Source: Morella rubra (lineage: Eukaryota > Streptophyta > Magnoliopsida > Fagales > Myricaceae). Taken from it: 64,000 nt of DNA. The DNA lies in assembly GCA_003952965.2 (NCBI GenBank), contig RXIC02000066.1, positions 62,001-126,000 of the forward strand, written 5' to 3'. Position 1 is the stretch's first letter, and every line of letters starts with the position of its first letter. This document shows positions 46,301-59,155 of the stretch, piece by piece. Both the position numbers and the translations under genes were made by a program. The notes beneath the pieces were generated by a model. It was not told where the DNA came from. It ran no database searches and saw nothing but the letters and a program-made list of their open reading frames with translations.

Positions 46301-48764
46301 ATATATGTACCTGTGTATCTGTGTCTGTGTATGAGATTTGTCAAACCTCTTCTTCAAATATCACTATATAGATCACGTTTTAGTTCATTTATGCTAGCTA
46401 GTTCTCTTTTCAAGCTATTTATATAACTTCATAATTCAATTGAATATTGTACAATACTGTTTGCTAGAATCATTCGTGTACTCTTTGTTCCATGCAATTA
46501 ATACAGACGTAATTGGTTTTCTTTTGCGATTGGCTTTATCGAGCCCTATACATTTGTGACGTTGGAATAAGAAGTACTGAGTATAAATGTTAGTTGAATA
46601 TTTATGTTATTAACTCATGTACAGTTATATTAGTTGTCTTATTGAGCTCCGTCAATTAGGGTATGATCTTCAAGAAGAATATTAATTATTGACTTCTTGA
46701 TCAACAGGTGAAGAGACAATAGTTTAAAAATCATAATTAATTAATTTATTAGGCATGCAGTGGCATACTCATTTTCAAGGTGTCATATAAGAACAGTCAT
46801 TAACCCATTGGCACCTAAAATTCTTGCACTTAAGACTAAAATTGCTGACCGTTTGAAATCCATCGGTGCCAATGCATGGATTTTAAGACACCTTCCTTCA
46901 CGGCTCATCCCTGAAAAATCCATGGCTGGTTCTGGGTGCCGAAGACTAAACATGAAGGTTTGATACACTACATATATGGATGGAACGTCCCCGTTTTAGC
47001 CTTGTGACAGCATAAATATACTAACTTGAGGATCAGATTCCCAACAAGGCTTAACGTCTGCATCAACTTAGCAAGAAGAGAGCCTAAAGGCCAAATTAAA
47101 GATTTTCACTGTTGACCAAGTTCGGCTTAATTAGAATTTTGATGAACATTTAATTTGGCAAGTAGAAAGCCTCAAGGTTCGACTGCATGCAAGTAGTGTT
47201 TGGTTTCCAAGGACAACATAATCCTCAAACCGCGAGGGAGAAATTAGAGAAATCTTACTTCATAAACGAGCGGATACAATAGGCTCTCAGCTGCGGCGCC
47301 TTCTTGAAAATTTGATCCCCAAAGTAAATTTGGACGAGTTTGGACATTTAAAAAAAAAAAAAAAGTGATCGGTATTCCATGTGCCAGCCAAGTTGTTACT
47401 CTGTGTGTAGTTTGTTAATTACCTGCTGAGTACAAAGATAGGTGTATATTTGTCCAGCTAATTGAGAAAGTTGGATCACAATTCTGTGGGATCTCCCCAC
47501 ATGATGATCTTTTCCATTGATTTCACCCCAAGTTTGCCCCTTAATTATTTGCAGCTCAAACCAGAATTATACAACAATATCATAGCCAATGCGTAGCCGT
47601 ACGTTCTTCAATCTTTCTCTTTTTTTTTCTGGTTTTTTCCATCGGCCTTTTCTATAAAATTTTAATTCCTACACCTATAATCCAATTTGCGCAATAGGAC
47701 TGGAGGCTATCAATTAGTAGACGAAGAAGGCACTTGAGGAGCGTCAGGCCCCTATAAACCGACAGTTCCGGAGCTAGTCTTACCCCATCTTTTGCCGGAG
47801 TCTTTTGTGCGCCTAATTCTATCCTGGCTCCTCCGATCTGTTGTAGGCTTAGTGCCATTTGCGCCTTGCTGACCTCCATCATGCATGATCTGCCACTCAC
47901 GTTAAAACTAGATCACCTTCACTTTGCGTTGACATAAGAAGCATCTGACAGCGTTCTTGAAGCAGCTAGCTAGATTCTTTGAGCAATGCTCTCTCCCTCT
48001 TCAAAGATTTTTAGTCCAGAATACTCCGATCCAAGTTGCTTATAATATCGGATTGGCGCTTGTTACTTAAACCAAATGCAGTAGGTGAAAGTCGTTAGAT
48101 TTATAATAGAACATTTTCATGCCAAATCTTTTGTTATTTGCCCGGTGGATTCACAATTAATAGAAAATTAGAAATCGCATACTTTTGGAGTCTACTCTAT
48201 TTGAAATAAATAAATATAATGTCAGATATCAGAATACAACTTGGATACCACTTCAACCAAAAACTTAAAAATTCATGGTTTGGGCATCTGGCCACTTCCT
48301 TGAGTTGTTTAGAAGGAAAAAATTGACGAGGTGGAGCTTCATCACATGGGAGGAAAAGAGATATGGAGAACAGCAGCTCAGCAGAAACCGATGAGCTGCC
48401 ACCAAATACTGGCTAGTGCAGAAACGAGCTCGTACTGATTCACATGAATCCCACATAGTGGACTGCGGGTCGATCTTTATTTTGCACGATGAGGGAATGC
48501 AGTCAGAGCTATTCCTATCCATTACTTCGAGGCATGACTAATCTAGCTAAATAGAGGAGGTGGCAACAGTTCAGGGCAGTGTAAATTGGCTACCAATGCT
48601 ATCCAATCTCTTATGAAAGAAGGGCTAGTGCCACATCTACTTGGACCACAAAATTTTCGCCAGTAAGGTGCGAAGAACCATTTGGTAAGGTTCTGGCTCT
48701 GTGAAGGATGCTTCATGCCCCGAGATGACATCCATCTAGTAAGGCAAACAAAATAAACCAAACT
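43348..48764. other. long intergenic region, no gene assigned
   Basis: No supported exon. Inverted pairs at 46807-46816 and 46865-46874 (cattggcacc) and at 46876-46886 and 46913-46924 (catggatttt) could fold. A minus-strand 82-codon frame at 47652-47900 (MMEVSKAQMALSLQQIGGAR) remains unexplained. An unassigned minus-strand open frame at 48265-48522 lies downstream of the gene ending at 48765. Confidence 0.4.
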
Positions 48765-51592
48765 TCAAGAAATTCGATTGACAAATGCTTCAACAAAACC
48801 CCAACCATCGTCAAGATCAGGTCCCACCCAATAACCGGCTATTACCATAGGGGTACAAGAACCTAGAATCTGAGGACAGGCAACGATTTTGGGGAGCCAC
48901 CTTGATGGTGTGACTAGATGATGTTGATGGATACGGTTCACAGACAAGATTCCTTTATTTGCATTGTAGGTGGCAAGAAGCTTTGGTACTGCAAATGTAA
49001 GTCATACTATCAGCTTTAAAAGACAAGCGCATATATACGAGGTTGCTAAAATGTTCGATGCAAATGAAATCCTAAAGAACCTTATAACATCTATACAAAT
49101 CCATCTTGTCATCGTTGGAACTCGAGATTGGTTCCCCGACCAACTGTAACCATCACTGTAATGATTTAAACCACCAAAAAGTGCTACAATCTCTGTTTTT
49201 TATTTCCATCGGATGTATCATTTTCATTGCACGTGTGCATCTTCTTGACTGACGAACGCTATAGTGTTACACATTTTTCCTTTGAATGTCATAGTAATCG
49301 ACACTTATGAAGACACTAAAAAGAAACTACGTAGATTTAATGCGAACAAATTGTGCTTTCAACTCTTATCTGACCAATTCATCCTCCCTAGGCTTGGGTT
49401 GGCTTACATCCAGTCTTTTATACATTAATAACCATACTCCAATTCATCTTAACCTGGGTTGGCTTGAGTACATCCCTCAAATGATATAAACTGGTTTTTG
49501 CTTTGAGCAGCCAATTTGAATTGACTCCTACCCAGGAGACAATTAGAGCTGAAAGTAAAATTATACAGAAATCTAATACTTAAGCCTAGTTCACTTACTG
49601 TGTCAACTTTTGGAAACTAAAGCTGCAAATTCTGAAAGTTAAATTAACTTCCACACTAACATTCAATAAGGCAAAGCAAGAAGATCAAACGCTTATGCAT
49701 TAATCAAAGGCCTGGGTAAAGCTATTATAATTTGAACTGGTAAACATGAGTTGATGTTCGCGGAGTTTATTGCTAAAAAGCTAGCAATACATGTTTTGTT
49801 TCTAATCTCTAAAGTTCTCAACAAAACAAAGCTAAGTTGCTGACTACATTTCAGACAGAATGAAAACAAAAGACAAGCACAAATCATGCTTTTATGGCTT
49901 CAAACAGGTGGTATAAATAGTACATGAGAAAAAGGAGAAAGGAAAAGCAAACCTGTTCTAGCACCTGCTAGCCTTGAGAGCCTATCTAGAGATAACCTCC
50001 ATGGACGTACTTCCTGGGGGCAAGTCCAAACAAACAATAAGAATGAAAGATCGAATTCCCATTATGACAATGATACACGTGCACCAAGGATATGCCCAAG
50101 CAAAAATATTAAGTAGAAGTTTCTAGGAAAAAAAGAAACCAGAACAGAAATGTACTGCAGAGTTCTCTCTTTAATCTTGACAACTTGCAGGAAAGCCTAT
50201 AGGGAAGCCCCATCGTTAAGATAAATTGAAGAGGTGATACAAAGCAACTATTCTTTGTAATTGACTAATCATCAAACTGGCAATATAAACAGATAAACTC
50301 AGCATATTTGAGCAATAAATATAAGACATTAGCCCAGCCGACACCCATAAAAAAAATTCTTTAAATAAGGGAAAGAAAGTCATAGAAGCAAGCAAATGTG
50401 AAAATCAATGAGTCATTACTCAAATTGAATGACCTGGTAAGTTACCAGCACCAGTGGCTCTTTAAGACAATCAGTTACATACAAGAGTAGACAGCACAAA
50501 AACCTACAAATTCAGATAGCAACTCGCAGCTGCGGTACAGCAGCGTCTGTTTTTCAAAACCTAAATATCTCTAGTTAAGCTACATGATAAGTAATGAGAC
50601 AAAATTGAGGACTTTTGAATCCCTGGGGAAATGTTGCACAATTGAAAATTTAGCGATCCACCATCAATTTAGAAAAGCAAAATTTCTCCAACACAACATT
50701 CTTGGTGACAATGCACCTTTATTCTTTTGAGTTAGCATGCCATCATTAAAGTGTCCAACCTCGTGGCATTTTCTGTGAAAAGGTACGCAATGACAAACAT
50801 ACTTGTCCATGACTCGAAGATTTCAAATGTCTTTCTCATTCCCCATAGCCCAATCTTGCATACAGAGCATTGCAAAAGAAACACAGAAATTACAGTACGA
50901 CCCTAACAGAAAAGAACAGACACCTAAAGATAAGAACCTTCATTTTGAAGCACATATTTTAGTTAATTAATAGGGATTTTTTGTGAAAGTATGAAGTCTT
51001 CCTTCTCCTGTTTTAACTTCCACCACATTTTCTCAGCAGCCAAACATGGACCTACTGAAGCAAAATTTTCAGTGTCGAATCTGAAGTGTAATCAAGAATA
51101 AGTAAGAGACTGATCTCTACAACTACAATAAGCACTAGAAAAGAGCAAGACATAAATAGTAAATCCATCCCAATTCGGCGGTTCTCATTCTTTTCACTGC
51201 TTGGTTCCCGCGAAATGTGGGTTCTTTTGCTTGCGCTTTCGTTTACGAAAAAAAATAATTAAGCCAACTAACTGACTAAGCAACTGAAATTGGCTAACAG
51301 GACTTGGGTGGTCCTTTTCTGTCCTTTCTTTTTCTCTGATATGCGGCAATTGTCCTGTCCCAGACATGAATTTTTCCCCCCTCTTTTCTCGCTCAAAAAC
51401 TCGAAATAATTCTTTCTACATTCTGTCAGCAACCAAACAGGGGTTCGGAAAGGAAATTTTGGGAAGGGAAATAGAAGCCGAGGTTTTAGAAAAACGCTTT
51501 GCCGCTAAAAGTATATTACTATGTTTTACCTGGGTGCGGATTCGTGGAGTACAGAGAGGCGTAGAGAAGCTTATGGAGAGCAAGCATGCCAT
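48765..51592 (-). CDS. unrecognised gene, possible plastid protein (partial model)
   Basis: Three pieces fit a minus-strand gene. A first exon at about 51592-51530 reads MACLLSISFSTPLCTPRIRT and ends at a donor (cag|gtaaaac); it looks like a transit peptide. A 61-base exon at 50013-49953 (EVRPWRLSLDRLSRLAGART) and a last exon at 48988-48765 (VPKLLATYNANKGILSVNRI ... LDDGWGFVEAFVNRIS, stop) join in phase 1. Upstream, 51700-51760 has GGCCCAACCC, a site-II-like promoter motif common before plant housekeeping genes. Middle exons between 51530 and 50013 were not resolved, so the assignment of exon 1 is an inference. I recognise no family. Confidence 0.45.
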
Positions 51593-52955
51593 TGAGCTTT
51601 TCCCTTCGAGTTCGTCGTTGGTGCTTCTGAGTTTTAGAAGAAGCTTGGAACAGCACCGCTGTCGACTGTTAGCGGTTGTGAAATATGTTCCGATGATGCC
51701 GAATTCAAGACATTCAACCCACGAGGAAAAGGGTTTACACGGCCCAACCCAAAAAGATCCAATCCGAAGAAGTCCAAAATTTTGGACAAGTAGAATCCGT
51801 CAAACTGCCCATATAAATAAATTTCCCAGGATTTGATGGTAAAGAACCGCCTACGGGATCATGATGTAGACAGTTAAAGGAACAGACACAAGAGAGAGGG
51901 GATAGTGGGAAAAAAAAAAAATATATATATAAAAGGTGAAGGAGATAAAAATAAGAAAGGTATTAGAATATTATTTTTTCAAATTAACGTAGGATTGTTA
52001 TATATTCTACCCTTTTAAGATTAACGCTCACATTCGTTGAATACTATAGAATTTTTATTTATAGGGATAAATTATAGGCGTAGAGATTGAGTAGCATAAA
52101 AATTATACCATTTATAATAGACCTATATAAACTTAGAAATTCATATGTTAGAAAACTTACTTGTCAAATAGAACTGCCTCCAAATTTATATATTATTAAA
52201 ATGATTAACTTAATCATTGAGGATTGACTTGTGAAGAGAAATTCTGTTTGTGTTGCGTAGAAAAATTATTAAGAACGTGTGCGAGCTTGTAATTGTTTCG
52301 GATAGTCATTGTAAATTATGTGATTCGTAACGTTGCTTTTTAACTTTTTTTTCTATTTCAAAATCAGATTTGTATTGCCATTTTTTTAATTTTTTTTGGT
52401 AATCAGGTAATTTTGGCCTTTATACTCGAGCTCAAGCGAATTCGGCCCAACTGAAAAAATGCATTGACCTAAAAGCGCAACAGTGAACCCCAAAGTCTTG
52501 AACCGTCTCCACAAGCCATGCGAGAGGCAAGAACCAAGTTTCTTTTATGGCACTTAATTATGTACTCTCTTTTTTAGAGTATAGAATTAAGCACAACAAA
52601 AAAAGTTAAAAAATACCCAAAAAATAAATTCTACTATTCTGTTTATTAGTTTTTTAAAAAAAATTTATTTAGGAATGAAAGGATGAGTGTATTCTTTATC
52701 TTTGATGATAATTTGTTACTTATTGTGTTTATGGTAGGCCTCCCTTATACATTCTAAAGTTTGAATTTGATCCGAATTCTCTAAATTTGATTAGTTGCTA
52801 CATCGTGGGATTCATCCCTACCAGATTCACTTTAATTGACAATGATTTTTGTATTTCGTACAATTATTTTCCGAAAAGTTGACTTTATGTAGCAGGCGTT
52901 TTTTGAACTTCAACAGTTGATCATGAATAATCTGGAACCAGAGAGAGGAGCAAGG
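51593..52955. other. promoter region and AT-rich spacer
   Basis: The first 200 bases hold GGCCCAACCC and other TGGGCC-like elements expected upstream of the minus-strand gene; the rest is AT-rich without a recognised feature. Confidence 0.45.
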
Positions 52956-53341
52956 TGATGAGGACCTAGGTTCTAGACCAAAAGACATGTCTTAAAGTTA
53001 GAGTTATCCAAGCTCTCTCATTAAATCTTCTAATTAGTTCTCCTAGGCAATGTGAAATCTCAATAATCCTCCATCCTTCGAAGACCGACGTCCGCGTCTC
53101 CCACATGGCCTCTATAGGGGACTTTCACCGGACTTGGGCCTACCCTGACCCTTACCGGATCTATAAGGTCGAAGAAAATGAATTCATGCAAGCCACCACA
53201 CGGCCTAGGAAGGACGCATGGGCCACCAATTGATGAGGACCTGAGTTCTAGACCAAAAGACATGTCTTAAAATTAGAGTTATCCAAGCTCTCTTATTAAA
53301 TCTTCTAATTAGATTCTCCTAGACAATATGAGATCTCAACG
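52956..53341. mobile_element. TRIM-like miniature LTR element
   Basis: Direct repeats of about 110 bases (52956-53068 and 53231-53341), both starting TGATGAGGACCT and containing 'gaccaaaagacatgtcttaa', enclose about 160 bases with no coding capacity. The flanks carry 'gcaagg' on both sides (before 52956 and right after 53340), consistent with a 5-6-bp target duplication. The repeats differ at several sites, so the element is not new. Small size and paired terminal direct repeats fit a TRIM. Confidence 0.75.
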
Positions 53342-53822
53342 CAAGGACCGCGTCCGTGGTAAAATGAAATGAGGTAGATCGGTTCAGGCTTACGTTTGAA
53401 ACCTACCTCTAAGGCCTTGTATGTATTTGCGTCGGACACTGACGTCTTGGATTTGACACTATAATTGGATGGTCCAGTTAATATGTTTGGATGTTCATAT
53501 AGTGCTATTTGGCGTCACAAGATTAGGTACCTAAAAGAGAAGCAGCATCAGAAACGCATTTTATAATTGTGTTTACAAATTCTTTGAGAAACATTGTCAA
53601 AACTCAAAACAAAATTTTTGTCGCTGGACGAAATTCTCATGCTGATCAGAGAATAGGTGACATTTTCACGTCATGCTGAAACAACCCCACTTCCTGGTGA
53701 CATGCCAAGATACATTACCTGAAATCAGAGGAAAAAAAATAAATCAGTACAATTCTCAGATAGTGGTGATCAAACATTTCAAGTCGTGCTTCTTCTGACT
53801 GTCTGATCACTGATTAACAGTT
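53342..53822. other. spacer without recognised gene
   Basis: Ordinary AT-rich DNA between the TRIM-like element and the LINE 3' end. Confidence 0.5.
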
Positions 53823-53828
53823 CCACAC

Positions 53829-54500
53829 TTTTTTTTTTTGATAAGATCAATTTATTAAAAGAAATCGAGAGTGAAAACAACACAAAGATTGCACTGAAAA
53901 CACTTATGGCATGTTCGTTTTGGTGAAAATTTTAGAACTTGAACCCAACCCTCTAAAATTACAATCTCAACATTACTTCTACACAAATACTAATACAACT
54001 CAACATTACTTTTTTTACAAACATCAATACTACTCAACAACTTCTACACAAATACTAATAAAACTCAACATCACCTAAATATTCACACATATTAAAATTC
54101 TTAAAATTTTACCAAAACGAAACATGCCTAGAACATACAAACAAAAAAGCTAATGAAATTTTGAAAATCTAGAAAACTAACCCCTCACATGACAATAACC
54201 CTACGAAAAAGAGTGCAAAACAACACCCTGTAAATGAACCACCGACAATGCTAAATCCTCAAAACAACGACTATTACGTTCCCTCCAAAGACACCACCAA
54301 ACATAAGATGGAACCATCTTCCAAATTGCGTAGACAAAGGATCCTTAAACTTTCTTCCCCAACATACAACACATCAAACACCCTTGAAGGCATTACCCAA
54401 TGAAGATTCGAAATACGAAAAACATACACCCAAAGTGACCTTGCCATAGGACAGTGCAATAAAGCATGGTCAACGAATTCACTATCCCTTTTACAGGCTC
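53829..54500 (-). mobile_element. LINE 3' fragment with zf-RVT remnant
   Basis: The minus strand decodes the C-terminal zone of a plant LINE: ALLHCPMARSLWVYVFRISN, MVPSYVWWCLWRERNSRCFE (in two frames) and a poly-A (T-run at 53829-53839). 'WCLWRERNSRCFED' is a hallmark of plant L1 ends. The copy is 5'-truncated, has frame breaks and is split by a MITE. It sits just beyond the last exon of the cyclin H gene in the same orientation. Confidence 0.8.
53908..54128. mobile_element. MITE nested in the LINE fragment
   Basis: 221 bases with about 30-bp terminal inverted repeats: GGCATGTTCGTTTTGG at the left, the complement of CCAAAACGAAACATGCC at the right. The interior has internal repeats of 'tctacacaaatactaata' and no frame. 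It interrupts LINE-derived sequence, so it inserted later. Flanks (cttat / tagaa) show no clear target duplication; the superfamily (PIF/Harbinger or hAT) is undecided. Confidence 0.85.
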
Positions 54501-54547
54501 TGGAATAATAAAGAATCTATGGAGTACATCTGCAGGAATGAGTTCCT

Positions 54548-57500
54548 CTAGAGGGGAAGTGGGAGGGGGAGGAGGAGGAGGAGCCAAACCCATATAAAAA
54601 GTTCAATCAAACAGGATAGAACATACGATTCAGCAAGAGAAGGCGTGTTTTGTGTTTCACTTGAACTCTTCTTTGACTTGTGCTTGGATTTCTTCTCCCG
54701 TTTCTTACTCCTGCCAATCAGTCATATTTTGGTATTGGAACAAAAAGAACACACCATGGCCTTAGACTAACAATTGTAATTTCTTTATATGAAAAGTCTT
54801 AGGAAGTACTCGTCGTGTGAGTTGAGACCCCAACAAGATTTCAGTTTCCGGTTGATGTGCTTCAAATCTTTTTCTGAAGGGAAATTATATCTGCTTACCT
54901 GCATACATAGCCACAACGAGAGTAGAATTGTAAATGTCACGGGAAACGATCAAATTTTCTCTATCTGATGCTGAATTGCAATCCATTGAATTTAGAATAA
55001 TAAATCACTCGCACAGAATCTTCCCATAGTATAGCTATCAGCCAAGTGTGGTGCAGGCATCATTAGAGTTATATTTCAATTGTAACAAGTATATAAATTT
55101 GTACCCAAGAATATATTGCATTTAGTTCTTCAATAAGCTCTGACACCGAATGTGCAGAACTCTGACGAGAAAGAATGCTCCTCAGGTATCTGCAAAGAAG
55201 CATGCAAGTTTTAGATTGAATCATTAATGCCGACAAGAAATATGATTTTTTTTTTTTGGGCGTGGGGGGGAGGGGGGACAAATCTGGGTCCCTTCCTTTC
55301 GTTCCCAGCAGATTTGTCTATTACTGTGCAATCCTAGTTTGGCAGAGCAAATACAGTTACCCTTAGGCAATAAAGGACACTATCAACATCGAAAATAAAC
55401 ATGATCTTTATTAAGGGATCGCGAGCAGTTTTACACCTCTCAAAGTCAAAAACTCTGTGCACCTCATTTGACCTACGCAAAGCAGCCAATGCCAACTGCA
55501 CGATATGGGCAAGGAACAGCGTCAGTATCTAATGATGGAACAGATTACAATGAGACTAACAGGGTAATGATTACAAAGGAGTCAAACAAGGTAGTTAAAT
55601 ACAGGAGAAGGGGAAGTGATCTGAATTTAGTGAGAAATACAATAGAGATAAGAACCAAAGGGGGATCAGAGACAGGAGAACGTTGGCAACTGCAACAATC
55701 TTCATTAGAGTACAATGAGGATCTTTTTCAGTTAGTACCATTTAGGATTGCTTGAATAACATCCTGGGATCGTGATCCTAAAGGAACATTTGATATCACT
55801 TATCCTAGGCCAAACTAACCCCTTCCTTAGACAATCTAAAAGTACAGTTCCAAATCCTCAAGCGGCCCCCTTCTTACCATTACTTATACACAATTGAAAC
55901 TCGCACTAAATTGAACGGGTTAAACTATGGTGGATTATTTAGAGACCCACAATTTCAGCCCTAAAAGACATTGTACTTAGAGCATATGTATCCATATATT
56001 ACACCTAAAAAAAACTCATGAATGATTAGAGATATCCAAGAACAGAAGGAAATACTATGAACCTTCTAAAGTGTTCAATTTCCTGCATCAAAGTACTACT
56101 AACAAGCTAGCTACAATTTGAAGAATCAAGGCAGAGGTAGAGTACCTGTCCAGGAGGGAATAAAAGTGGTGCATCAGTAAGCATGATTTTATCAACTTCC
56201 ATCTTTGCAGTCTCGTGTAAAGCCTACAAAATATTAAAGCACCAGATGGACGGACAGATGAGGAAAGGGCAGTTGAAACTCCCTGTGTGGTAATCTTTAA
56301 CAAACAGAAGAAGATCTTGACCAACTAATCAAATTAAGTATTAATTGCTCTAAAATGGTATTCATGCACCAAGATGTAGCATATCTTCCACCGCTAGCTC
56401 TTTTGAAAAGATTAAAATCGCACATCATGACTATGAAATCCTTTCAAGTTTCAACTTCAGCATAAATGATGTAGGACAGCAAGTAATCGAGAGAACCATG
56501 ATCTGAGCCAAAGATTTGAATAGACTATTTAGTTAAAAAGCTTAAGTAGCATATGGAAAATTTACCGTCAATATATGAAGCTCGTCATCTTTTACCCAGG
56601 AGAATTCCTAGCAACCAGCACCAATTTTCCCCAATTGCAGCACATACAAAAGAAAAGGGGTAACCTTGAAGTGGGGCCAAAAACAGAGCTAAGGAATTGT
56701 GCCAAAATTCAAGTAAACACAAATTTGCTTTCTTGTTGAAATCAGAAAACAAGAAATCTGGATAAACTTACCTCCATATCATTGACAAAACCCTCAATTG
56801 ATCGATATGGTGCATAAACAATGAGATCAAATTCTAAACTCTGCAAAATAAAGGAATAAAAAAAAGTCTTAAACTTTCTCAAGGGAAAGGCATGTGCATC
56901 AGACAGAGAAAGCAAACAAAATAAAGAGAAAACAATAGTACAGACGGCACATCCATGCCTGATAAACTATCATCTCATAATTGAGAATCAATTGATGATC
57001 CTGCGAGATCCCCTTACCAAGCTCCTCTGCTGAAACATGATTTTCTTCTATCTTACAAGCAGCATAAATGCACGTTAACCTGTGGACCAGGAAGTAACAC
57101 CATTATTTTAACGATTCAGTACTATGTACCAACAATTTACCGCGCCATGCAATTCCACTGGTGTACAATTTCCTACCGAGTCCAAATGTCTCTTTTAAGA
57201 TTTTCTCAAAAACTTCTAGCACAGTTTGATGCAATCCGATTTAAACTTCTATGGTGGATTGTGAGGCTATTGGGAAGTTTCAGTACATATAGGCAAAATA
57301 GATATAAAACAATATTCTTACATAACATTTTTTGGATGATGTTCCATGACCGACCATTGAAGAAAAAACCTTTTGAAATATAAAAGAGCTGTTGCCTGCA
57401 AAACATGAAAAAATCCCTTAATTTGACCATAAAACCGAACATTACCCTTATTTTCAGACTTCATTTTTATTGAGAACAGAAACACATACCTGAATTTTAT

Positions 57501-58398
57501 GCGGAAACTGGAAGTTGTTACAAACTTCTTGAAGTTTATTCTCATAGAACACTCGCATATATTGCTCTTCCTCAATATTAAGGGGCTTTGGACGAGAATG
57601 CTTGTCAGCTAACAGGAAACAAATAGTGAGAAATCTTGCTCATGAAAAAAAATAGTCAAGTATTCAACCCAATGTGAGAATGCTAAAAGACATCTTCTTA
57701 AAAAAAGCATTCACCAGTATCTTTTGTGTTAATTTGAGGTTCAGGATACGATAATGACCCATCGGCATCTACTTCCATAAGCGTTGCTCCATACTTGAAT
57801 ACAAATTACTAATCAGCAGAAAATATAATACTTGAATATAACAGTAATGAACTGCACAAAGAGGAGGGATAAAACATAAGAGCAAGTTTTGTACTATACC
57901 TTCTCTAGTGCTTGCATTGCCCTTTCATTAGCGGCTTTGTATTTTCCCACCTAATATTGTTGATAACAAATGCTTAACATTAAACCATATAAAAGAATAA
58001 GCACTTTAAGGAAAGAGAACTGAAACAAACAAAACTATTTACCTGTATAACACATGCAAAAACACACGCACAGTTATATTTTCTTGCCAATAGGACTTCC
58101 ATCCTCCGTCGACCAAACGGAGTTAAGGAAATGAAATTCCGCACTCAAATAAAGCTCCATGGGAGATTCTAATTAATCGGATAGACTGTTGCATACTTAT
58201 TAAACAAAACCAAACTCCACGAGTCTAAACTGCTCGTTTCTGTTTCTATTTCTCAACCATTAATTTCTTTCCAACATTTTCTCGGCAACCAAACGGTATA
58301 CGAATGGTGATAATGATAACACGAAGAGAGGAACTTACCAACTCTTGAGGAGTGAAGATCCACTTGGCTCGGTGAGTGGAGGTCTGGAAATCGGCCAT
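54548..58398 (-). CDS. CYCH1-1: cyclin H (CYCH;1), CDK-activating kinase subunit
   Basis: Thirteen exons: 58398-58339, 57950-57900, 57793-57715, 57608-57490, 57395-57322, 57079-56959, 56840-56772, 56607-56566, 56223-56146, 55495-55437, 55189-55105, 54898-54810, 54710-54548. Phases agree throughout and give about 362 residues. The N-terminus [20 protein letters not shown] is diagnostic of plant cyclin H. Cyclin-box parts follow: [40 protein letters not shown] and [18 protein letters not shown]; then [28 protein letters not shown] and a basic [16 protein letters not shown] tail. Cyclin H binds CDKD and MAT1 in the CAK module of TFIIH, in the nucleus. Intron 6 has a GC donor (cag|gcatgg). The last about 30 residues are hydrophobic and Leu/Pro-rich, unlike the family; the true 3' end may differ. 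Confidence 0.95.
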
Positions 58399-59155
58399 GG
58401 CGACTCGGCAACCCTAACTCCGCTGCTTTATGAAGAGTATGATTGGATTACCAATCAAATTTGTGGATTCCTAAACTAACGAATTGATTACCGGAGAGAC
58501 TGTTCAGCCTCAAAGCGATGCAAGAATAAAAGGGATTTGTCTTCTTCTATGAGATTGCTGTTACATTTAAAGCAGTTTGGGCTTCCAAAATCGAGGCGTT
58601 CGGAGGAATTTTCACTTTTTTCCGCGCCTCATAATTTTCTTTCCTAATCGTCGCCGACGAACAGCTTTCCTTCAGGTTCGAGAAAATAATTTTATTGTCG
58701 GAACTTTTGGAATGCCTTTGACAGCAGTGCTACAGTTTTTGGTCTGGCGGCCTTTTTTGGTCATGGCTCTTCATGTGAAAGATTTTCTCGCCCCATGTCA
58801 TATTGTTGACATTCCAAATGATTCCAGTATGTATGTATGGGTCTTCATGTGCATGTTCGTTATCAGAGGCATATTTCAAGAAAACTAGAAATTTCTGGTA
58901 AGTTTCAAGGCCTTCTTAGGTTTGTTGTAGGCCCATATAAGTTTTGTTGAATGGCATGTCAAAACTAATAATTGACACTTTTAAGATATGTATCATAACT
59001 CAATAATTAAAAGGTAAATTTTTATTTTTGGACTAATGGTATAGATGGTTGGACGTGAATTCAAATCTTATCTATTGAGATTTAATTAATATTGAAGTAA
59101 TATTGCTATTTTGAATGTCTAGAGTTTATTGTTGCGCTTTCAATTAGATACATTC
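58399..59155. other. cyclin H promoter and spacer
   Basis: This holds the upstream region of the minus-strand cyclin H gene. A plus-strand frame at 58577-58888 matches nothing I know and starts without supporting signals. AT-rich DNA follows up to the retroelement LTR. Confidence 0.5.

Noticed and set aside
51366-51836. 156-codon plus-strand frame
   Set aside because: It overlaps the first exon and promoter of the candidate minus-strand gene and has no recognisable domain.
58577-58888. 103-codon frame upstream of cyclin H
   Set aside because: No similarity to known families, and sequence composition matches promoter/spacer DNA.
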